From Desulfovulcanus ferrireducens (GTDB taxonomy: Bacteria > Desulfobacterota > Desulfovibrionia > Desulfovibrionales > Desulfonatronovibrionaceae): 40,818 nt of DNA. Position 1 is the stretch's first letter; every line of letters begins with the position of its first letter. Shown one piece after another: positions 17,707 to 24,185 of the stretch. Made by a program: the position numbers and the translations under genes. The DNA is taken from contig NZ_JAGUQP010000022.1 of the NCBI RefSeq assembly GCF_018704065.1, positions 6,615-47,432 of the forward strand, written 5' to 3'. Under the pieces are notes generated by a model that saw only the letters and a list, made by a program, of their open reading frames with translations, did no database searches and had not been told where the DNA came from.

Positions 17707-18537
17707 TTAGCGATGGCCTCCACCACCGTGGCCGCCGCCACCTCCGCTACCTCCGCCGCTACCACCTCCGCTACTTCCCCCGCCGTGTCCACCACCGTGG
17801 CCGCTTTCATGGGAGGAGCCAAGGCCATGTCCTGTTCCGCCAGCACTATGTGATGATCGTGAACCAATGTTTGAGCTTCCCAGGCCAATACCTTCGCTAC
17901 CTGAATCCATTTTAGATAGGCCATGTTTGGAAAATTCGCCCTTTAAGTCGCGGGAAGTAGCTTCCATACGTTCTCCGACCATTTCGCGCGTCCGTTCCCG
18001 TATTTGGAGTTCAGTTTCTTCTCCTTTGTTCCTAACACGTGCCTGTACCTGCACGGGTTCGTTTTTTTGGTGTCCAAGCCCCAGAAGACCGGGATGCAGC
18101 CCTAACTCCTGGGCTATTTGGCCCCATCCCAGACCTGCTTCACGCATTGCAGCGATATCTTCGGGATTAACACCGGCAATGTTGGCAAGATTTTGTTCCA
18201 TGGTCTTTTGGGCTTCACTTTGGCGCTGGCGAGCCTGCTCGATCGCCTCTGTATCTCCCGACATTTCAGCCTGTTCCAGCTCCGAACTTGCCTCTTGGAC
18301 CTGTTCCAGGGCGGTTGTTAACTCTGCAACCGGGTCAACTTCTGTTTCGGTGGCGACACTAACTTCTGTGTCTGTGGTGGTGACGGCTGTATCAGTGGTA
18401 ACGCTAACTGCTGTGTCTGTGGTTACAGCTGTGTCTTCCGCCTGCACCCTGGTTCCGGCCAAAAGCAAGATCAAGCCGGCCAAAAAAAGTATGCCAGTTA
18501 CTAACGAAGCTTTCATGGTGAATGATTTTGCAAACAT
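17707..18537 (-). CDS. Exported low-complexity protein with a Gly/His/Ser-rich C terminus
   Basis: 276 residues. The start ATG at 18537 has AGGGGGACTAC before it. A signal peptide spans ~8-33. Residues ~35-68 are a Thr/Val/Asp repeat (DTAVTTDTAVSVTTDT...). Residues ~70-115 are Glu/Gln/Ala-rich and probably coiled coil. Residues ~120-150 contain AAMREAGLGWGQIAQELGLH, a short helical motif. From ~215 to the end the chain is Gly, Ser and His only in places, and could bind metal through its histidines. I cannot name the family. Same strand and orientation as the ECF operon 226 bp downstream, so it may be its first gene or its target. Confidence 0.8.
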   Translation of the reverse strand: MFAKSFTMKASLVTGILFLAGLILLLAGTRVQAEDTAVTTDTAVSVTTDTAVTTTDTEVSVATETEVDPVAELTTALEQVQEASSELEQAEMSGDTEAIEQARQRQSEAQKTMEQNLANIAGVNPEDIAAMREAGLGWGQIAQELGLHPGLLGLGHQKNEPVQVQARVRNKGEETELQIRERTREMVGERMEATSRDLKGEFSKHGLSKMDSGSEGIGLGSSNIGSRSSHSAGGTGHGLGSSHESGHGGGHGGGSSGGGSGGGSGGGGGHGGGGHR

Positions 18538-18579
18538 GTAGTCCCCCTTTTTTTAATTAAAGATTAAACCTGAGCCACT

Positions 18580-18593
18580 AGAACGGCCGTTCT
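18580..18593. promoter_or_regulatory. Perfect 14-bp palindrome upstream of the Gly/His-rich gene
   Basis: AGAACGGCCGTTCT is a perfect dyad 43 bp before the start codon. Its position suits an operator in the leader. No regulator can be assigned, and a short hairpin is the alternative. Confidence 0.45.
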
Positions 18594-18833
18594 TTTTACT
18601 TTTACTTATATATACGAACCAACTGCGCAAAAAGTCACAAAAAAAATTGAAATTTGGAAAAGATGTTGTTTTTGTGTGGTCCCAAAAAAACCTATGTCCC
18701 CTAATCCGAGCGGTGAATTGCCAGTATTATTCACCTTTCTCCTACTTCAATACCTCTATGGTCTCTTGGCGAAAACAAATGGCTAGTAGAAAATGGTAAT
18801 TTTAACGGAAGATGAAAGCCGTCCTTCAGCTCT

Positions 18834-18905
18834 GACAAGCAGAGAGGCAGGTTAGCTGCGGTTTATCTTTTGAGTGAGCAATGCTCTGCTTGTCCATTTT
18901 TTTTT
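18834..18905 (+). terminator. Terminator-like hairpin with T9 run; possible end of a small RNA
   Basis: GACAAGCAGAG (18834-18844) and CTCTGCTTGTC (18884-18894) are perfect 11-bp arms around a 39-nt loop, followed by CA and nine T. No plus-strand gene lies upstream of it, because 18541-18833 has none, so a small RNA ending here is possible. The rest of 18541-19083 is AT-rich with no gene I can support. It must contain the divergent promoters of the Gly/His-rich gene and the sensor kinase. Confidence 0.45.
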
Positions 18906-19083
18906 ACAAAGTGTAAAATATTCTGACACAAAAAAACACAAATTATTTTTTTCATCCCAAAATTTTTAGAAAAAAACTGGTTTTTCAAAAGGTTAGGTCT
19001 TTTATTTTTGGCATGGCTATTGCCTAATAATTGTGAGGGCTTCGCTCCATATTTAAGTATATCTGACAAGAGAAAGTTATTGT

Positions 19084-20769
19084 ATGCAGGAACAAATTAT
19101 TCATGATGAAAATTACTATCGTAGTCTGACCAGAAATATGGTCATATTAATTATTGTGGCTGCTTTTACTCCTCTAATTTTGATTAATGGTATTATTGGA
19201 TATAAATTTAATACATCCTATAAAGAAAAAGTCATAGCTCATTTAAAAGAGATGGTGGAAAAACATAAACAAAGTATTGATTCGTTTTTGAATGAAAAGT
19301 TATCTGATATTTTGGTTTTATCTGAATCATATTCATACGATAAGTTTTCAAAAAATGAATTTTTAGCGAGAAAATTACACATATTAAAACAAGAATACGG
19401 ACAAGTGTTTGTAGACTTGGGAGTTGTAAATGAGCAAGGGATACAAATGGCTTATGCTGGCCCTTTTAGACTGGCCAGGGCAGATTATTCTAAGGCTAAG
19501 TGGTTTAAGGAAGTTTTAATAAATAAATTTTATATTAGCGATGTATTTTTAGGTCTTAGGGGACTTCCACATTTTATTATCGCCGTTCTAAAGGAGGAAA
19601 ATGGTCAAAAGTGGATTTTACGAGCCACAATTGATTTCGTAGCTTTTAATAATTTGGTGGGGAATATTCGCATTGGTAAAACAGGATTGGCCTATATTTT
19701 AAATAGACAGGGAGAGTTTCAGACCAAGCCGCGGGTAACTCTGTCTTTTGATCAAGAGTTTTACAGAACATTAGTGTCCCATGTCCGCGCGGAGAATCTG
19801 GTTTATTTTCATCATATTAAAAATGAGATGGGTGATGAAACCATCTATCTTTTGACGCCTTTAAAAAAAGGTAATTGGGTCCTGGTTTTTCAGCAGGCTG
19901 ATGCCGATGCCTTTTCAGATCTCTATCAGACCAGAAATATCTCTCTGCTACTTCTAGCCATTGGCGGATGCTCTATTGTATTTATTGCCATTTTTTTATC
20001 CCGAAAAATGGTCAAACAGATCCGCAAAGCAGACCTGGAAAAGGAGATGACGAATGAGCAGGTTATCGAGGCTGGTAAGTTGGCTTCTTTGGGAGAACTG
20101 GCTGCCGGTATTGCCCATGAGATAAATAATCCTGTGGCTATAATGGTTGAGGAGGCGGGTTGGATTGAGGATCTTTTAGAAGACGAAGACTTTAAACAGA
20201 GTGAGAACCTGGAAGAGTTTATACGAGCTTTGAAGCAGATCAAAACCCAAGGGGCCAGATGCAAAGAGATTACGCACAAGCTCTTGAGTTTTGCGCGCAA
20301 GATAGATTCGAGGGTGCAAAGCCTGCAAATCAACGATTTAATAGACGAAGTCGTTGCACTGTCTGAGAAAAGGGCCAGGTATAATTGTGTGCAGATTGAA
20401 ACCAGACTCACTCCTGCCCTGCCTAAAATTAATGCTTCGCCTTCGGAGATGCAGCAGGTTCTTTTAAATTTGATAAACAATTCTCTTGATGCCATTGAGC
20501 CTAAAAAAGGAGGCAAGATCAGCATTACCAGCAGACGCGAGGGAGACTACGTGGTTATAGCCGTGGCTGACACCGGAAAGGGAATTCCCAAGGCCAATTT
20601 GCAGCGTATTTTTGAACCTTTTTTTACGACCAAGCCCGTGGGTAAGGGCACGGGCCTGGGCCTGTCCATTTGCTACGGGATAATTAAAAAAATGGGTGGT
20701 GAAATTACGGTTAACAGTGCCGTAGGTGTAGGCACAACATTTCATATAAAGATACCAATAAACAAATAG
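19084..20769 (+). CDS. Membrane histidine kinase with Cache-type extracytoplasmic sensor
   Basis: 561 residues. Membrane segments lie at ~19-40 and ~285-306. The ~245 residues between them look like a double-Cache ligand domain ([20 protein letters not shown], then [13 protein letters not shown]). The HisKA H-box is [14 protein letters not shown] with His345. The N box is [15 protein letters not shown], and the ATP-binding G boxes are DTGKGIPK and [14 protein letters not shown]. There is no HAMP or PAS domain between the membrane and the H-box. It starts a run in which three lone receivers follow within 12 bp or overlap, so they are probable phosphate acceptors. Confidence 0.94.
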   Translation: MQEQIIHDENYYRSLTRNMVILIIVAAFTPLILINGIIGYKFNTSYKEKVIAHLKEMVEKHKQSIDSFLNEKLSDILVLSESYSYDKFSKNEFLARKLHILKQEYGQVFVDLGVVNEQGIQMAYAGPFRLARADYSKAKWFKEVLINKFYISDVFLGLRGLPHFIIAVLKEENGQKWILRATIDFVAFNNLVGNIRIGKTGLAYILNRQGEFQTKPRVTLSFDQEFYRTLVSHVRAENLVYFHHIKNEMGDETIYLLTPLKKGNWVLVFQQADADAFSDLYQTRNISLLLLAIGGCSIVFIAIFLSRKMVKQIRKADLEKEMTNEQVIEAGKLASLGELAAGIAHEINNPVAIMVEEAGWIEDLLEDEDFKQSENLEEFIRALKQIKTQGARCKEITHKLLSFARKIDSRVQSLQINDLIDEVVALSEKRARYNCVQIETRLTPALPKINASPSEMQQVLLNLINNSLDAIEPKKGGKISITSRREGDYVVIAVADTGKGIPKANLQRIFEPFFTTKPVGKGTGLGLSICYGIIKKMGGEITVNSAVGVGTTFHIKIPINK

Positions 20770-20780
20770 GAGGGATGGAT

Positions 20781-21215
20781 ATGGCCATTAACTTGCTTTT
20801 AGTCGATGATGAAGAAGGCTTTGTGACCACCATGACTAAAAGGTTGGCTAGAAGGGGGTTTCAGGTGGAATCTGCCCTTAGCGGTCAAGAAGCTTTAGAA
20901 AAGATTAAGAGAATGCCTTTGATAGATGTGGTAATTCTGGATGTAAAGATGCCAGGCATGGATGGCATCGAGACCCTGCGAGAAATCAAAAAAGAATTTC
21001 CCTTGGTGGAAGTGATCATGCTGACCGGTCATGCCACAGTAGAATCAGCAATTGAGGGCATGAAATTGGGTGCTTTTGATTACTTAATGAAGCCGTCTGA
21101 TCTGGATCAGCTTATAGCCAAGATCGAGGAGGCAAAAGACAAAAAATTAAAACACGAACAAAAGATTATTGATGCTCATATGAAGGAAATTACATCCAGA
21201 AAATCGTGGGATTAA
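20781..21215 (+). CDS. Single-domain response regulator 1
   Basis: 144 residues from the ATG at 20781. AGGAGGG lies directly against the ATG at 20775, which makes 20781 the better start. One receiver domain: acidic pair VDDEEG, phosphorylated Asp in VVILDVKMPGMDG, Thr in MLTGHAT, Lys in YLMKPSD. No output domain; ~25 charged helical residues follow it. Closely similar to the third receiver (LVEV.MLTGHA, EGMKLGAFDYL), so these two are probably duplicates. Confidence 0.93.
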   Translation: MAINLLLVDDEEGFVTTMTKRLARRGFQVESALSGQEALEKIKRMPLIDVVILDVKMPGMDGIETLREIKKEFPLVEVIMLTGHATVESAIEGMKLGAFDYLMKPSDLDQLIAKIEEAKDKKLKHEQKIIDAHMKEITSRKSWD

Positions 21216-21219
21216 AGCC

Positions 21220-21636
21220 ATGCAAAAAAATGATAAAGACACCCTTCATATTCTTCTTGTAGATGATGAGCAGGGGTTTGTGGACGTTTTATCAAAAAGG
21301 CTAGCCCGCAGGGGAATAAGCGTCCGTAAGGCTTTAAGCGGGACAGAAGGTATACAGGCCTTGCGCAAACAGGATTTTGACCTGGCTGTGCTGGACCTGA
21401 AAATGGAAGATATGGATGGGCTAGAAGTTTTGAAAATATTTAAAAAAATGGCTCCGGGTATGCCAGTGATCATGCTCACCGGACATGGTTCAGAACAGGC
21501 TGCCCGTGAAGGATTGGCTTTAGGTGCTTTTGATTACTTAATGAAGCCATGTGCTTTTGAGGAATTGATAAGCAAAGTCCGCTCAGCAACCAGGAACAAA
21601 GCCGCTGAGAAAGATGGGGAGGAGAATGATGTCTAA
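21220..21636 (+). CDS. Single-domain response regulator 2
   Basis: 138 residues, one receiver: LLVDDEQGF, Asp in LAVLDLKMEDMDG, IMLTGHGSE, YLMKPCA. The usual Pro-Gly after the phosphorylation site (MPGMDG) is replaced by MEDMDG, which sets it apart from the receivers on either side. It starts 4 bp after receiver 1 and overlaps receiver 3. No DNA-binding or enzymatic output is present. Confidence 0.92.
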   Translation: MQKNDKDTLHILLVDDEQGFVDVLSKRLARRGISVRKALSGTEGIQALRKQDFDLAVLDLKMEDMDGLEVLKIFKKMAPGMPVIMLTGHGSEQAAREGLALGAFDYLMKPCAFEELISKVRSATRNKAAEKDGEENDV

Positions 21637-22045
21637 ATTTTCTATCCTGATCGTAGATGATGAAAAGGATTTTCTCGACACCCTGACCAAGAGGCTTCGG
21701 CGCAGAAATTTTGATGTTCAAGGAGTGACCAGCGGTGAGCAGGCCCTGGAATATTTGACTAATGATCCCATGGATATTGTGATTTTGGACGTTAAGATGC
21801 CCGGTATGGATGGCATCTCTGTTTTACGGGAGATAAAAAGGTGCTTTCCCCTGGTGGAAGTGTTCATGCTTACTGGCCATGCCAGTCTTGAAGCTGCAGT
21901 AGAGGGTATGAAACTGGGAGCGTTTGATTATTTGCTAAAGCCTGTGGGCCTGGATGAGCTCTTGTTTAAAATGGAGGATGCCTATCAAAAAAAGATTTTA
22001 CAGGAAAATAGCAAGGTGGGAGGGGGATGTGTGGCAACTTGGTAA
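21629..22045 (+). CDS. Single-domain response regulator 3
   Basis: 138 residues from the ATG at 21629, with GGGGAGG about 6 bp upstream (an ATG three bases earlier also fits). Receiver motifs: LIVDDEKDF, VILDVKMPGMDG, MLTGHAS, YLLKPVG. The gene overlaps receiver 2 by 8 bp. The tail after ~125 is short and Gly-rich. Closest in the window to receiver 1. Confidence 0.92.
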   Translation: MSKFSILIVDDEKDFLDTLTKRLRRRNFDVQGVTSGEQALEYLTNDPMDIVILDVKMPGMDGISVLREIKRCFPLVEVFMLTGHASLEAAVEGMKLGAFDYLLKPVGLDELLFKMEDAYQKKILQENSKVGGGCVATW

Positions 22046-22093
22046 ATAGTGAATGGTATTAATTGTAGACTATCAAGAGGAGGAAAATAGAAG

Positions 22094-23341
22094 ATGAAAA
22101 GACTTTATCAGGGACTTATGGCTGCGGCCAAGGCTCATGCCAGGTGGGACTATGAGACTTCTATGAATATATTAAAGGACAAAAGAAAACTGTGTATTCT
22201 GGGCATAATGCTTTTACCCATCATCCTGGGGTCCATTGCTTTTGCCACTGACCTGCCGACTGTTTTGGGTGGCAAAAAGGCTTATGCCCCTGCTTTTTAT
22301 ACGCCATTCATTTTTTTGGTATCTATTCTCATTGGCCTTTGTGCCGGTCTTATTACCGGCTGCATTGGCGCTGGAGGTGGATTTATTATTACCCCTGCCT
22401 TGATGAGTGCTGGTATCAAAGGAATATTGGCCGTGGGCACAGACCTTTTTCATATTTTTGCCAAAGCCATTATGGGTACAGCTGTACACAAAAAATTAGG
22501 CAATGTATCCGTTGGGCTGGCAGTGGCCTTTTTAGCTGGCTCCATTGGCGGAGTTTTAGGGGGGGGAATTTTAAACAGGTTTATTTATGAACTCAATCCG
22601 CTCTTAAGTGATGTGTTTATCAGTATTGTCTATGTTCTTTTGCTTGGATTCTTGGGCAGTTATGCCATGATTGACTTTTTAAAATCGCGTAAAAGCGATA
22701 TTGGTGGGGATGTGCATGGCGGTCCTTCTACTGAGCCTGGGCTACCAGCCAGGTTGCAAAAGGCCCATATCCCCCCCATGATCACTTTTGATGAGGATTT
22801 AGTTCCCGGAGGCAAGAAGATTTCCGCCTGGTTTGTGGCCATGTGCGGATCTATTGTTGGTTTTGTGGCCGCGATTATGGGTGTTGGGGGTGGCTTCCTA
22901 ACCTTCCCCATGTTTGTCTATATCCTGGGGGTGTCTTCTTTTACTACCGTAGGCACGGATATCCTACAGATTATCTTTACTGCCGGATTTGCTTCTATCA
23001 GCCAGTATGCTATTTATGGTTTTATTTTCTATACCTTGGCTATGGGCATGCTCCTAGGCTCTCTTTTGGGTATTCAGATCGGAGCTTTGACTACTAAAGT
23101 GGTCAAAGGCGTCTATATCCGCGGCTTCTACGCATTGGCCATTCTTTCAGGGTTCGTGAACCGTCTTTTTGCCTTACCTGGAAAATTGGGAGAAATGAAG
23201 ATTATCCCAATATCTCCAGGCACAGCTGAGACATTGACCATGATCGGTAATTGGGGGTTCTTTGTGGTCATCTCAATTTTTGCCATCTGGGTTATCGGAA
23301 CATTTTTCAAAAAAATAAAAGTACTACGCGGGGAGGCATAA
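22094..23341 (+). CDS. TauE/SafE-family permease
   Basis: 415 residues with about eight to ten membrane segments in two halves. Each half carries the Gly-rich family motif (GCIGAGGGFIITPALM in the first, GVGGGFLTFPMFVY in the second). A ~55-residue soluble loop (~200-255) separates them, and ~35 residues precede the first membrane span. Members export or import sulfite, sulfonates or related anions. In a sulfate reducer a sulfur-oxyanion or organosulfonate substrate is plausible, but the sequence does not decide. GAGGAGGAAAATAG precedes the ATG. Position directly after three receivers suggests phospho-signalling control of transport. Confidence 0.9.
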   Translation: MKRLYQGLMAAAKAHARWDYETSMNILKDKRKLCILGIMLLPIILGSIAFATDLPTVLGGKKAYAPAFYTPFIFLVSILIGLCAGLITGCIGAGGGFIITPALMSAGIKGILAVGTDLFHIFAKAIMGTAVHKKLGNVSVGLAVAFLAGSIGGVLGGGILNRFIYELNPLLSDVFISIVYVLLLGFLGSYAMIDFLKSRKSDIGGDVHGGPSTEPGLPARLQKAHIPPMITFDEDLVPGGKKISAWFVAMCGSIVGFVAAIMGVGGGFLTFPMFVYILGVSSFTTVGTDILQIIFTAGFASISQYAIYGFIFYTLAMGMLLGSLLGIQIGALTTKVVKGVYIRGFYALAILSGFVNRLFALPGKLGEMKIIPISPGTAETLTMIGNWGFFVVISIFAIWVIGTFFKKIKVLRGEA

Positions 23342-23344
23342 CTC

Positions 23345-24049
23345 ATGTTAATTAAAGATAAAAAGCATTTTAAGCTAGGATTAACTTTATTGGTGTTCTT
23401 TTTTGCGGTGCTCTATTATATGTTTACACCCTCTTTTAATGGTCAAAATGCCTTTCATGCCTCGGACAACCTGTTTAATACCATTGCCAAGGGCTCGACC
23501 AATTATTTTCCCCAGTTAAGAGATATGAACAAGCCATTTTCGGGGCATAAGATTGATGTGACTATAACTCTAACTGATGAACTAAGTAATAAGGCCCAGG
23601 TTATGTTATCCAGGATTGGCGTGGAAAGCCAGGCCAGAGGGCAGGAGTTAAATGTCCGGGGAGATCTGGGCAGGCTCATTGAACAGGTTTTAGAAGACGC
23701 TCAGAATATGTTTGCCAACAACGACCAGGCAGTGAAAGCGAAATATACTTTGAATGGAAAAGAAACCTTGTATATCTGGTGGAAGCTGCTTAAAGAACTC
23801 GATAAGGAACTTAAGCTGCAAAAAGATTTTAAGGCCGCAAAATTAATCTCAGAAGTGGTCAAGCGGGGCGTGGAAGTAGGATATAATTTTTATGGGATCC
23901 AGGCTCGAAGTGCAAAGGAAAAGGCCGGAGTCCTGACTTTTGCCCTGATTTTTTATGTGATCTATACGTTGTGGTTTGGGTATGGTATCTTCTTTGTTTT
24001 TGAAGGGATGGGACTTGAGATGAGTTCAGGGGCTAAAAAAGAAGTCTAG
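23345..24049 (+). CDS. Two-TM protein with extracytoplasmic domain, unknown family
   Basis: 234 residues. Membrane segments lie at ~10-28 and ~198-222, so residues ~30-195 are predicted outside the cytoplasm. That part is helical, with DVTITLTDELSNKAQVMLSR and KLLKELDKELKLQKDFKAAK as the clearest stretches. I do not recognise the fold. The ATG lies 3 bp after the permease stop, with GGGGAGGC as its ribosome site inside the permease gene, so it is tightly coupled and may be a permease partner. An inverted-repeat element (copy B) follows 20 bp later. Confidence 0.8.
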   Translation: MLIKDKKHFKLGLTLLVFFFAVLYYMFTPSFNGQNAFHASDNLFNTIAKGSTNYFPQLRDMNKPFSGHKIDVTITLTDELSNKAQVMLSRIGVESQARGQELNVRGDLGRLIEQVLEDAQNMFANNDQAVKAKYTLNGKETLYIWWKLLKELDKELKLQKDFKAAKLISEVVKRGVEVGYNFYGIQARSAKEKAGVLTFALIFYVIYTLWFGYGIFFVFEGMGLEMSSGAKKEV

Positions 24050-24067
24050 TTTTTTTAAAACGTAGAA

Positions 24068-24152
24068 GAGTCTGTGGCTAAACCTTACTCAGCGGACCAC
24101 TTTTCATAATTTTTTCAAATCTGGTAGTCAAAATGAGGTTTGGCCACAGACT
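24068..24152. mobile_element. MITE-like inverted-repeat element, copy B (about 85 bp, internally deleted)
   Basis: The ends GTCTGTGGCTAAACC and GGTTTGGCCACAGAC are near-perfect inverted repeats. Bases 24101-24118 are identical to 18 bp of copy C (32173-32190), and the right end also matches copy C with two differences. The middle of copy C is absent here. It lies between the two-TM protein and the PEP-synthase-like gene. Confidence 0.8.
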
Positions 24153-24185
24153 TTTAATGTTTAGAGAGCGTGGAAGTCATAAGGT

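Noticed and set aside
17867-18541. 224-codon plus-strand frame opposite the Gly/His-rich gene
   Set aside because: It is Ser/Ala/Thr-rich in mirror of the low-complexity gene, has no good ribosome site, and the minus-strand gene has a signal peptide and ribosome site.
18863-19069. 68-codon minus-strand frame in the gap before the sensor kinase
   Set aside because: Lys/Asn/Phe-rich translation from AT-rich DNA, overlapping the terminator-like hairpin, without a ribosome site.
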